This document shows positions 52,110 through 60,748 of a stretch of 64,000 bases of DNA, in pieces. The notes below the pieces were generated by a model. That model saw only the letters and a program-made list of their open reading frames with translations. It ran no database searches and had not been told where the DNA came from. The position numbers were made by a program, and so were the translations under genes. The stretch comes from Streptomyces beigongshangae. Lineage in GTDB: Bacteria > Actinomycetota > Actinomycetes > Streptomycetales > Streptomycetaceae. How positions within the stretch are numbered: position 1 is the first letter of the stretch; every line of letters begins with the position of its first letter. The stretch lies in NCBI RefSeq assembly GCF_019710745.1, contig NZ_JAHKJW010000005.1, positions 1 to 64,000 of the forward strand, given 5' to 3'.

Positions 52110-53390
52110 ATGCGCAGGCCGAGTGTCTGGTGGCGGGGCAAGAGCACGCCGGCGAAGGTCGAGGCGTACACCCGCTGGTCCTTCCACTTCTTCGGGGTGG
52201 TGGAGGTCACCGCGATCGGCCTTCCCGCCTTCCGGCACGTGGAGGGCCGGTTCCCCCTCTGGCTGTTCCTGCCGCTGTGCGGGCACGCCGTGCTGTGCGG
52301 GGTGACCGCGTCCCGGGCCCTCGACTGGCACAGGGGCATCCGTGACCAGCCCGTACGCCTGCTCGTCACGCTCGGGGTGGTCTCGGGGCTGCTCGGGGCC
52401 GCCGCGGTCGGACTCGCACGGCGCGGGTCCGACGACGCCCTCTCGGCGGCGGTCTCGCTCCACGTGGGCATGCTGGCCTTCGGCGCCGGCACCATCGCGC
52501 TCGGCATACGCGACCGACAGCGCGTGCTCGCGGTCGTGGCGGGTTTCGCCGCGGGTGCGGGAGGCGTGGCGTTCGTCCTCGGTCTCGCCGGTCCGGCCGC
52601 GCTGGGTACGGCGTTCGCGGTGCTGCTCGGCGGCGGTTTCCTCGCCTTCACCTCCATCTTCTCCGTCTGGCTGCTCGACGCCGTGTTCGAGCTCGACGCG
52701 GCCCGCGAGACCCGTACCCGGCTCGCCGTCGCCGAGGAGCGGCTGCGCTTCGGGCGCGACCTGCACGACGTCGTGGGCCGCAACCTCGCGGTGATCGCCC
52801 TGAAGAGCGAGCTCGCCGTGCAGCTCGCACGGCGCGAACGCCCCGAGGCCGTGGACCAGATGACCGAGGTGCAGCGCATCGCCCACGAGACGCAGCGGGA
52901 GGTCCGCGAAGTCGTACGCGGCTACCGGGAGGCCGACCTCGGCGCCGAACTCGCCGGTGCGCAGGGCGTCCTGACCGCGGCCGGGGTCGACTGCACGGTG
53001 AGCGGCTCCGCGACGGGCCTGCCCCCGGCGGTCCAGTCGGCGCTGGGCTGGGTCGTACGGGAGGCCACCACGAACGTCCTGCGGCACGGGGACGCCCGGC
53101 GGTGCCGCGTGGCCCTGGAACCGATGGGCGACCACGTGGTCCTCACGGTCGAGAACGACGGCGCGGAGCGCCCCGGGGACGCCTCCTCCGGTGCCCCGGC
53201 GGGCGGACAGGTCCGCGGACCCGGCGGATCCGGTCTCGCCGGACTGCGGGAGCGGCTGGCCGCCGTGGCCGGGACGCTGGAGGCCGGCCCCGTCGACGGC
53301 GACCTGTTCCGGGTCGTGGCCGAGGTGCCGCTGCCGCCGTCCGCCCCCGCACCCTCCCCGTCCCCTCGTCTTCCCGTCCCCGCCCCGTGA
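52110..53390 (+). CDS. Sensor histidine kinase (HisKA_3, NarL-type)
   Basis: A 426-residue kinase. Six hydrophobic segments between about residues 25 and 190 form the membrane sensor. The dimerisation/phosphoacceptor motif is RFGRDLHDVVGRNLAVI with His219. The HATPase domain shows VVREATTNVLRHG and GLAGLRERL. This DesK-like layout senses membrane or cell-wall state. ATG 52110 follows GAGGAG. It is 16 bp upstream of the response regulator and about 90 bp downstream of the permease. Confidence 0.92.
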   Translation: MRRPSVWWRGKSTPAKVEAYTRWSFHFFGVVEVTAIGLPAFRHVEGRFPLWLFLPLCGHAVLCGVTASRALDWHRGIRDQPVRLLVTLGVVSGLLGAAAVGLARRGSDDALSAAVSLHVGMLAFGAGTIALGIRDRQRVLAVVAGFAAGAGGVAFVLGLAGPAALGTAFAVLLGGGFLAFTSIFSVWLLDAVFELDAARETRTRLAVAEERLRFGRDLHDVVGRNLAVIALKSELAVQLARRERPEAVDQMTEVQRIAHETQREVREVVRGYREADLGAELAGAQGVLTAAGVDCTVSGSATGLPPAVQSALGWVVREATTNVLRHGDARRCRVALEPMGDHVVLTVENDGAERPGDASSGAPAGGQVRGPGGSGLAGLRERLAAVAGTLEAGPVDGDLFRVVAEVPLPPSAPAPSPSPRLPVPAP

Positions 53391-53406
53391 GTGAAGAGGT
53401 CGCTTC

Positions 53407-54027
53407 ATGACGTCCGTACGACCCATCCGGCTGCTGCTCGCCGACGACGAGCACCTCATCCGGGGGGCGCTCGCCGCGCTGCTGGGACTGGAGGAGGACC
53501 TGCTCGTGGTGGCACAGGCGGCCGACGGGCCCGAGGCGCTCGCGATGGCACGGGCGCACGAACCCGAGGTGGCCGTGCTCGATCTCCAGATGCCCGGCGC
53601 CGACGGTGTGAGGGTGGCCACATCCCTGCGGACCGAACTGCCCGCCTGCCGGGTGCTGATCGTGACCAGCCACGGGCGCCCCGGACACCTCAAGCGGGCC
53701 CTGGCGGCGGGCGTGCGCGGCTTCGTCCCGAAGACCGTCAGCGCCCAGCGGCTCGCGGAGATCATCCGTACCGTGCACGCCGGAAACCGCTACGTCGATC
53801 CCGAGTTGGCCGCCGACGCCATCTCCGCCGGGGACTCGCCGCTGACCACGCGCGAGGCCGAGGTCCTGGAGCTGGCCGCCGACGGAGCGCCCGTCGCGGA
53901 GATCGCGGAGCGGGCCGCGCTGTCGCAGGGCACCGTACGGAACTACCTGTCGTCGGCCGTGTCCAAACTCGGGGTCGAGAACCGTCATTCGGCGGTGCGT
54001 CTCGCACGCGAGCGAGGTTGGGTATAG
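53407..54027 (+). CDS. LuxR/NarL-type response regulator
   Basis: A 206-residue regulator. The receiver domain has acidic pair D13-D14 (LADDEH), phosphoacceptor D59 (AVLDLQMPG) and K-containing FVPKTVS. The GerE-type HTH is LTTREAEVLELAADG followed by IAERAALSQGTVRNYLSSA. It is the cognate partner of the kinase immediately upstream and probably controls the ABC exporter genes; a TGACATTTGTCA palindrome precedes that operon. Confidence 0.93.
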   Translation: MTSVRPIRLLLADDEHLIRGALAALLGLEEDLLVVAQAADGPEALAMARAHEPEVAVLDLQMPGADGVRVATSLRTELPACRVLIVTSHGRPGHLKRALAAGVRGFVPKTVSAQRLAEIIRTVHAGNRYVDPELAADAISAGDSPLTTREAEVLELAADGAPVAEIAERAALSQGTVRNYLSSAVSKLGVENRHSAVRLARERGWV

Positions 54028-54050
54028 TTGCTCTCGCGCCACGGCGCAGC

Positions 54051-54123
54051 GCGGACGTAGCTCAGTTGGTAGAGCGCAACCTTGCCAAGGTTGAGGTCGC
54101 CAGTTCGAACCTGGTCGTCCGCT
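54051..54123 (+). tRNA. tRNA-Gly (GCC), second copy
   Basis: Identical to the gene at 49907 over the tRNA body but without an encoded CCA. TATAGT (about 54022-54027) overlaps the response-regulator stop codon and is a likely -10 box. Confidence 0.95.
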
Positions 54124-54213
54124 CGGAGCAGGAACAGGAACCCCCGGTCATCGACCGGGGGTTCCTCGTTGGCTGCGGGCGGTGGCGGCCGCCGGTGCGG
54201 CGGCCGCGGGCGC

Positions 54214-55113
54214 TCAGCTCCAGGTCGTGCCCGTCAGGCGCTCGTACGCCTCCACGTACCTGGCGCGGGTCGCGTCCACCACCCGCTGGGGCAGGGCGGG
54301 CGGCGGCTGCTCGCTCCCGCGGTCCCAGCCGGACTCGGCGGAGGTCAGCCAGTCGCGTACGAACTGCTTGTCGAACGAGGGCTGCGCGCGGCCCGGCTCC
54401 CACTGGTCGGCGGGCCAGAAGCGGGACGAGTCCGGAGTCAGCACCTCGTCGGCGACGACCAGCGTCTCGCCGTCGAAGCCGAACTCGAACTTCGTGTCCG
54501 CCAGGATGATCCCCCGGTCGTGCGCGATGTCACGGCCCCGGTTGTAGACGGCGAGCGTCGCCTGCCGCAGCTGGGCCGCGGTCTCGGCGCCGACCTGGCG
54601 GGCGACCTCCTCGTACGCGACGTTCTCGTCGTGCTCCCCGACGGCGGCCTTGGTGGCCGGGGTGAAGATCGGGCCGGGCAGCTCCGAGCCGTCGGTCAGC
54701 CCTTCGGGGAGGCCGAGACCGCAGACGGTACGGGTCTCCTTGTACTCCGCGAGGCCCGAGCCGGTGAGATAGCCGCGGGCGACGCACTCGACCGGGACCA
54801 TCCGCAGGGACTTGCAGACCAGGGTGCGGCCCTGCCACTCGGCGGGGGCGCCGGGCGGCGGTTCGGTGCCGAGGACGTGGTTCGGCAGCAGGTCGGCGAT
54901 CTTGTCGAACCACCAGAGCGAGAGCTGCGTCAGGACACGGCCCTTGTCGGGGATCTCGGTGGGCAGTACCCAGTCGTACGCGGAGATGCGGTCGCTGGCG
55001 ACCATCACGAGGTCGCCCGCCTCGTTCTGGTACAGGTCGCGCACCTTGCCGGTGTGCAGGTGCACCAGACCCGGGACCTCCGGGGCCTCGGGCTTTTCGA
55101 CGAATCCGGACAC
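54214..55113 (-). CDS. purC: Phosphoribosylaminoimidazole-succinocarboxamide synthase (SAICAR synthetase)
   Basis: A 299-residue enzyme joining CAIR and aspartate with ATP. Signatures: LVHLHTGKVRDLYQNEAGDLVMVASDRISAYD (in part), VECVARGYLTGSGLAEY, and IILADTKFEFGFDG and LTPDSSRFWPAD. Length matches the monofunctional actinobacterial/fungal type. It is monocistronic on the minus strand, 90 bp beyond tRNA-Gly, which is on the opposite strand. Confidence 0.97.
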   Translation of the reverse strand: MSGFVEKPEAPEVPGLVHLHTGKVRDLYQNEAGDLVMVASDRISAYDWVLPTEIPDKGRVLTQLSLWWFDKIADLLPNHVLGTEPPPGAPAEWQGRTLVCKSLRMVPVECVARGYLTGSGLAEYKETRTVCGLGLPEGLTDGSELPGPIFTPATKAAVGEHDENVAYEEVARQVGAETAAQLRQATLAVYNRGRDIAHDRGIILADTKFEFGFDGETLVVADEVLTPDSSRFWPADQWEPGRAQPSFDKQFVRDWLTSAESGWDRGSEQPPPALPQRVVDATRARYVEAYERLTGTTWS

Positions 55114-55276
55114 GGTTCCTCCCCGTGGTTCTGGGTGAATGGCTCGATTCTCCCGTACGGGAGACCGGCGCCTGGTCAGGGGTCGGGTCAGAGGTCGGAC
55201 GGGGATGGCGCGGAGCTGCGGCCGCTGGACCCGGCCGTCGGTTCCGGCCGTCGGGCCCGGCCCCGGCCGCAGGTCC

Positions 55277-56863
55277 TCAGTCCCGTTTGCAGATGCGGTC
55301 GAGGAGGTTGGCCGTGGCGCGCTGGACCCGGGTGTTCACATGCCCCGGGCGGTCCAGGGCGGGGGACCAGGCGAAGGTGCCGGACGCGAAGACGAGGGCA
55401 CCGGAGTGCGCGCGGTACAGGGACGTCTCCTGGTGGCGGACCGTTCCCTCAACGTCGCGGTACGGCGAGTGGGAGAGCAGGATGCGGCCCTGGTGCTCGG
55501 GGAGCGCGGCACGCGGGAAGTAGCGGTCGGCCTCGCCCGCGACCAGGCCCGCCAGCTCGTCGCCCTCGTACGCCCCGGTCGACTCCCACAGCCAGTGGTC
55601 GGCGTTGCGGACGATGAGCGGCCGGGCCTCGGGGACCCGCCCCGCGTACTGGATGCCCAGCACCTCCTGCTCCGGGCGGTCGATCTCGCGCCACAGGGCG
55701 GGTTTTCCGGGTCCGCGGCGCTTCAGGCAGGTGAGCAGCCGGTCGGGGACGCCGGACGCGGAGGGCGCCAGCTCCGCCTGCCAGTACATGGTGTTGGCGG
55801 AGAGGAAGACGAGCGAGGTGCCCTGCTCGCGGGCGACGTCCACGGCACGGCGCATGGCCGGGGACCAGTACTCGTCGTGCCCCGGGAAGACCAGGCCGCG
55901 GTAGCGCGTGGGGTCGACGCGGCCGGCGTGCAGGTCGCGGGCGTCGGCGTACGCGAGGTCGTAGCCGTAGCGCTCGGCCCAGCGGATGAAGTCGTAGGCG
56001 TGACCCACGTGCAGCGGCAGGCCCGCGCCCGCGTAGGGCCGGTCGAAGGAGACCGTCGTCGCGGCGTCGGCCTCGCCGAGCAGCCGGCCGTTCTCGTCCC
56101 AGGCGTGGTAGAGGCTCGCGCCCGTACGGCCGTCCTCCGGGTAGAGGTTGTACGCCTGCCAGGTGATGTCCGGCAGGAGGAGCAGCAGGTCGGCCGGGTG
56201 GTCGTCGCGGACCGTGAACGGGATGTGGGAGCGGTGCCCGTCGCTGGTGGTGAGCACGGCGACGTACGCGCCGACGCTCCAGTACGAGGGGATCTGCAGC
56301 CGCCACGAGAGCCACCAGTGGTGGCAGGAGACCGTGCGCTCCGCGGTGAGCGGGGGCGGCTGGACGATCCCGGAGAGGCACGGGCTGGTGGTGATCTTGC
56401 TGGCGCCGTCGCCCCCGTAGTGGCCGATGCGGTAGACGTCGACGCCGAACCGCTGGGGCGGGTCCACGGTGATGTGGAAGTCGACGGCCTCGCCGGGGGC
56501 GACGGCGCCGGTGGAGGCGAAGCCCTTGATCTGCCGGCGGACGTCGTCGGCGGAGCGGGGGCGGCCGTCGCCGGCGCGGGGGGCGGGCACGGCCGGGCCG
56601 CCGGTGCCGCGGCGGCGGTTCGCGGTGGTGGTCGCGGCGGGGGGCGGGGCGGGATCGACGTACCAGGGGACGACGTGGCCGGTGTCGTCGAAGTAGTGCT
56701 CGCTGCCGCGCAGCCAGGGGAGGGGACCCTGTCCGAAGGGATCCGTGACGGCGTGTGCCAGCGCTCCCGACTCCCACCGGCGGATCTGCTCCGACGGCCC
56801 CGGCTGTTCCGACCGCCCCGGCCGTGCCGACCGCTCGGGTCGTTCCGACTGTTCCGACCTCAT
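55277..56863 (-). CDS. N,N-dimethylformamidase beta-subunit-like protein
   Basis: A 528-residue protein starting at ATG 56863, behind GAGGGAGGGAACG. After a polar Ser/Glu/Arg-rich N-terminus (about 1-30) it matches the large C-terminal domain of dimethylformamidase beta subunits: VDVYRIGHYGGDGA, LPDITWQAYNLYPEDG, SFDRPYAG, FPGHDEYWSPAMR, and LSANTMYWQ. No small alpha subunit gene is adjacent, so the real substrate is probably different. No signal peptide is seen. Confidence 0.82.
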   Translation of the reverse strand: MRSEQSERPERSARPGRSEQPGPSEQIRRWESGALAHAVTDPFGQGPLPWLRGSEHYFDDTGHVVPWYVDPAPPPAATTTANRRRGTGGPAVPAPRAGDGRPRSADDVRRQIKGFASTGAVAPGEAVDFHITVDPPQRFGVDVYRIGHYGGDGASKITTSPCLSGIVQPPPLTAERTVSCHHWWLSWRLQIPSYWSVGAYVAVLTTSDGHRSHIPFTVRDDHPADLLLLLPDITWQAYNLYPEDGRTGASLYHAWDENGRLLGEADAATTVSFDRPYAGAGLPLHVGHAYDFIRWAERYGYDLAYADARDLHAGRVDPTRYRGLVFPGHDEYWSPAMRRAVDVAREQGTSLVFLSANTMYWQAELAPSASGVPDRLLTCLKRRGPGKPALWREIDRPEQEVLGIQYAGRVPEARPLIVRNADHWLWESTGAYEGDELAGLVAGEADRYFPRAALPEHQGRILLSHSPYRDVEGTVRHQETSLYRAHSGALVFASGTFAWSPALDRPGHVNTRVQRATANLLDRICKRD

Positions 56864-57119
56864 ACGACGTTCCCTCCCTCGTGTGCCGTCAGCCTCTGCG
56901 GGCGATGTACGGCCTGGTGACCGGGCCCAGCACATCACATTACGCATGCATACCGTTACCGTTCGTCGCGAATTGCCTTCCCCCGGGCGGGAGATGGCGG
57001 CAGGGCGCGTACGGGGCCCCCGCGCCCCCGGGGAGCGAGGGGGGTGGGAGGTGGTGGGCCGGCGGTCCGGGTCGCCGTGGGGCGGCCCAGACGGGCGTAC
57101 GGGACCGGTCCTCAGACCA

Positions 57120-58976
57120 TCAGACCAGTCGTACCGGCTTCTCGGGACGTACGCCGAGGTTCAGGAGCCAGGCCCGGAGGGGAGCGGGGTCGCCCTCCTC
57201 CACGAGGCTGAGCACCCGGGGTCCCAGGTCGGCGGGCCGTTCGCCGCCGACGAGGAGCGAAGGGCCGTCCAGCCAGTCGAGTCCCGGCATGGCTCCGGCC
57301 GTGTCCATCGCGGCGCAGCAGACCATCGCCGTCACGTGGTCGCTCAGCAGCTCGCGACCCGTCCGCGGCGGTTGCAGGGGGAAGAGCGGCAGCGCGCCGT
57401 CGTCCCAGAGCGCCAGGTCGGGACCGCCCTGCCCGGCGGGGGCCACGGACGGCGCCGTCGGCCCGGCGGCGGTCGCGGCCTCCTCGCGCGCCAGTTCGGC
57501 GCTCAGCCGCGCCGCGAGCTGGGCGCCGCGTGCGGTCGAGGGCTCGCCGTCCTCGTCGCTCTCGGTTCGGTCGGCCCGGTCGGCCCCGGGCCGGCCGCTC
57601 TGCGCGGGTTCGGGCTCGGCTTCGGGCACGGGCGCGGGCTCGGGTTCGGGCTCGGGCCGTTCCACGGTCAGGTGGTCCATCACCCGGGACAGGGTCGGCC
57701 CCTGCGGGTCCGAGGCACCCGGGTCCGGGGCGTCCGGCTCCGACGTGCCGGGTTCCGGCGTACCGCGGGTGACGCCCAGCACGTCCAGTACGCGGTGCAG
57801 CCGTGCCGCGTCCGTACGCCATTTGCGGTCGACGACCTCGTCCGGGTACTCGGCCCAGTCGACCGGTGCCCAGTCGGGGCCGGTCTCGGCGGGACCGCCG
57901 TGGAAGAGGCGGGCGGCCAGCAGGGACGTCGCCTCGTCGATCGCGCCCGGCTCCTCCAGGAGGTCGCACGCGGGGCGTTCGCCGAGCCGGGAGGCGAAGC
58001 CCTCGGCGAGCCGGTCGCGCCGGGACAGTTCGGTGAGCGCCGCGACGACGCCCGCGTCGAGCCGGGACGGCCACCGCCCCATGCGCCATGCGGGCAGCGC
58101 GACCCTCGTCAGCAGCCGGTCCCAGCCCGCGTACGCCAGGCCCACCTGCTCCTGGGCGACGATCCGCAGACCGTAGTCCACCGCCTGTGCGCGCTCCGCC
58201 GCCGAGGCCGCGACACCCCGCTCCATCTCGGCCGCGTGTCCGCGGCAGCCGCGCAGCAGCAGCCGCGTCACCCAGCCGGCCCCGCCGAGCACCAGGCGGG
58301 CCAGGGGCCCGCGCCCGGGGGCCGAGGTCACCGCCACGGCCGCGTCCAGGCCCCGTACGAAACGCCGGGCCGCGGCTATGTCCGGGTGCGCCGACGGCCC
58401 CGTACCCGCGACGACCGGCGCGAGGACGGCACGCAGTTCACCGACCCGCATCCACCACAGGAAGGGCGAGCCGATGACGAGGACGGGCGCGGCGGGCGTA
58501 CGCCGGTGGGCCGTCGGCAGGGCGCGGCCACCGCCCACCATCTCCTCGCCGGACCCGGGACGGGGTGGCCCGTGGGCCGGATGGGTGCGGTCCTCCAGCC
58601 AGCTGTCGCAGTCGGGGGTGAGCGCTATCGCGGAGGGCGCGGGCACTTCGAGGCGGTCGGCCAGGTCCCGCACCATGCGGTACAGGTCCGGCGCCGACTC
58701 CTCGGCGACCGGGACCGTGGGGCTCACGGCGGGTCGGGAACGGGCCACGACCAGCGCGATGCCCGCCGCCGAGAGCAGCGCCGACACGGCGACGGCCGTC
58801 ACGACCGCGCGTGCCACGCCCCAGCCCGGACCGTCGAGGTGCCCGGTCGACCCGCCGACGAGCAGGACGACGGCGACGGCCGCGGGCAGCAGGGCGACGG
58901 CCAGTGCCCTGCTGCGGATGCGCAGCACGGCGAGGGCCCGTGAGCGCGCGGTGTGCGCGCCCCACTCCACTCCCAT
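57120..58976 (-). CDS. Membrane protein with a degenerate M48-like domain
   Basis: A 618-residue protein starting at ATG 58976 (MGVEWGAHTARS). Two transmembrane segments lie near residues 24-42 and 57-77. Residues 90-200 follow the M48 peptidase pattern (LYRMVRDLADRLEVP, then VLVIGSPFLWWM, then ELRAVLAPVV), but where the family has AVLAHELGH this protein has AVLAPVVAG. Both zinc histidines and the catalytic Glu are missing, so it cannot be a peptidase. The rest is helical, then Pro/Glu-rich (about 440-500), with a C-terminal conserved-looking segment. No function can be assigned. Confidence 0.7.
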   Translation of the reverse strand: MGVEWGAHTARSRALAVLRIRSRALAVALLPAAVAVVLLVGGSTGHLDGPGWGVARAVVTAVAVSALLSAAGIALVVARSRPAVSPTVPVAEESAPDLYRMVRDLADRLEVPAPSAIALTPDCDSWLEDRTHPAHGPPRPGSGEEMVGGGRALPTAHRRTPAAPVLVIGSPFLWWMRVGELRAVLAPVVAGTGPSAHPDIAAARRFVRGLDAAVAVTSAPGRGPLARLVLGGAGWVTRLLLRGCRGHAAEMERGVAASAAERAQAVDYGLRIVAQEQVGLAYAGWDRLLTRVALPAWRMGRWPSRLDAGVVAALTELSRRDRLAEGFASRLGERPACDLLEEPGAIDEATSLLAARLFHGGPAETGPDWAPVDWAEYPDEVVDRKWRTDAARLHRVLDVLGVTRGTPEPGTSEPDAPDPGASDPQGPTLSRVMDHLTVERPEPEPEPAPVPEAEPEPAQSGRPGADRADRTESDEDGEPSTARGAQLAARLSAELAREEAATAAGPTAPSVAPAGQGGPDLALWDDGALPLFPLQPPRTGRELLSDHVTAMVCCAAMDTAGAMPGLDWLDGPSLLVGGERPADLGPRVLSLVEEGDPAPLRAWLLNLGVRPEKPVRLV

Positions 58977-59217
58977 ACCGGACACGACCTCCGTCACCCC
59001 CTATCGCCCGTCCGGCATGTGCATACCCAGCCACCGCCGGCGGACCTCATGGCGTTGCTCACTCCCCCACTGTGGCACCCACCGCGGACATCGCAATGCC
59101 GGTGGGCCAAGTGCCGGAACGCTTGCGCCGCACCATAGTTGGGGCCCGGTCCGTCGTCAGCCGGATGGAGGATCGGTCACTCGATGGAATGGCTTTGGCT
59201 AGAGGTAGCTGACGGAC
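58977..59217 (-). other. Upstream region of the M48-like gene
   Basis: No gene seen. Contains the minus-strand promoter for the M48-like gene and, at its right end, the purD terminator. I see no operator-like palindrome. Confidence 0.4.
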
Positions 59218-59249
59218 GGGCCCCGGATCCAGTGCTGGATCCGGGGCCC
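59218..59249 (-). terminator. Terminator hairpin of purD
   Basis: GGGCCCCGGATCCAG and TGGATCCGGGGCCC form an almost perfect stem with a 3-nt loop, 58 bp beyond the purD stop codon. Confidence 0.85.
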
Positions 59250-59306
59250 GGAGGTGCCGTATGGGAGGTGACGCTGCAGGTGGCAGCCGTAACCCAGGGT
59301 TATGAA

Positions 59307-60575
59307 CTACCCGGCTGCGGCTTCCGCCGCCTGCGCCGCCTGCGCCGCGATGTCCGTACGGTGCTGGGATCCGTCGAGGCGGATCCGGTCGACCGCCCGG
59401 TAAGCACGGGCGCGGGCCTGCGTGAGATCCGTACCGCTCGCGGTCACCGAGAGCACCCGGCCGCCCGCGCTGACGACCGCGCCGCCGTCACGCCTCGTAC
59501 CGGCGTGCAGGACGTACGTGTGCGGGGCGTCCTGGGCGGCCACCTCGTCGAGGCCCTCGACGGGGTCGCCGGTCCGCGGGGTGGCGGGGTAGTTGTGCGA
59601 GGCGATGACCACGGTGACGGCCGCGTCGTCGCTCCAGCGCAGCGGTTCGAGGTCGGCGAGGGTGCCTTCGGCCGCCGCGAGCAGGATGCCGGAGAGCGGG
59701 GTCCGCAGACGGGCGAGGACGACCTGGGTCTCGGGGTCGCCGAAGCGGGCGTTGAACTCGATGACCCGCACACCGCGCGAGGTGATCGCCAGGCCGGCGT
59801 AGAGCAGCCCGGAGAACGGGGTGCCGCGGCGGCGCAGCTCGTCGACGGTCGGCTGCAGGACGGTCTGCACGACCTCCTCGACCAGCTTCGGGTCGGCCCA
59901 CGGGAGGGGCGAGTACGCGCCCATGCCGCCGGTGTTCGGGCCCTCGTCGCCGTCGAGGGCGCGCTTGAAGTCCTGGGCCGGCTGCAACGGGACGACCGTC
60001 ACGCCGTCGGTGATCGCGAAGAGGGAGACCTCGGGGCCGTCGAGGAACTCCTCGACGACGACCCGTTCGCAGGCGTTGGCGTGGGCCGTGGCCTCGGCGA
60101 GGTCGCCGGTCACCACGACGCCCTTGCCGGCCGCGAGACCGTCGTCCTTCACGACGTACGGGGCACCGAAGGCGTCGAGCGCCGAGTCGACCTCGGCGGG
60201 TGTCGTACAGACGTACGAGCGGGCGGTGGGTACGCCCGCAGCCGCCATGACGTCCTTGGCGAATGCCTTGGAGCCCTCCAGCAGGGCGGCCTCCCGCGAG
60301 GGGCCGAAGACCGGGATGCCCGCCTCGCGCACGGCGTCGGCGACCCCGGCCACGAGGGGCGCCTCCGGGCCGACGACCACCAGCTCGGCGCCGAGGTCCG
60401 CGGCCAGCACGGCCACGGCCTTGCCGTCGAGGGCGTCGACCTCGTGCAGCTCGGCCACCTCGGCGATGCCCGCGTTGCCCGGGGCACAGTGCAGGGCGGT
60501 GACGTCGGGATCGAGGGAGAGGGAGCGGCACAGGGCGTGTTCGCGGGCGCCGCCGCCGATTACTAGGACCTTCAC
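59307..60575 (-). CDS. purD: Phosphoribosylamine-glycine ligase (GAR synthetase)
   Basis: A 422-residue ATP-grasp enzyme for the second purine step. Start at GTG 60575 (VKVLVIGGGAREHAL). Motifs: VVGPEAPLVAG, VVKDDGLAAGKGVVV, EEFLDGPEVSLFAITDG, DEGPNTGGMGAYSP, and VIEFNARFGDPETQ. The C-terminal Ala/Gln tail is typical of actinobacteria. Transcribed after dnaX on the same strand but separated by a 173-bp gap of short repeats. Confidence 0.97.
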   Translation of the reverse strand: MKVLVIGGGAREHALCRSLSLDPDVTALHCAPGNAGIAEVAELHEVDALDGKAVAVLAADLGAELVVVGPEAPLVAGVADAVREAGIPVFGPSREAALLEGSKAFAKDVMAAAGVPTARSYVCTTPAEVDSALDAFGAPYVVKDDGLAAGKGVVVTGDLAEATAHANACERVVVEEFLDGPEVSLFAITDGVTVVPLQPAQDFKRALDGDEGPNTGGMGAYSPLPWADPKLVEEVVQTVLQPTVDELRRRGTPFSGLLYAGLAITSRGVRVIEFNARFGDPETQVVLARLRTPLSGILLAAAEGTLADLEPLRWSDDAAVTVVIASHNYPATPRTGDPVEGLDEVAAQDAPHTYVLHAGTRRDGGAVVSAGGRVLSVTASGTDLTQARARAYRAVDRIRLDGSQHRTDIAAQAAQAAEAAAG

Positions 60576-60748
60576 GGGGGTCAGCCTAGCGGGCACCCGG
60601 CCGACGGGGCCTTGGCGCCGGGGGGACAGCCTTGGTGCCGGGGTGGGCAGCCTTGGCGCCGGGGACGGACAGCGGCAGGCCCGCCACTCACCGCTCATTC
60701 CTCACTGCTCACACCCACTGCTCACACCCACTGCTCACCGCTCGCCGC
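60576..60748. repeat. Short tandem repeats between dnaX and purD
   Basis: Two arrays: about three copies of a unit around CCTTGGCGCCGGGG (60607-60668) and repeated CTGCTCACACCCA/CACTGCTCA (about 60690-60750). There is no gene, and no clear terminator hairpin for dnaX. Confidence 0.6.
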
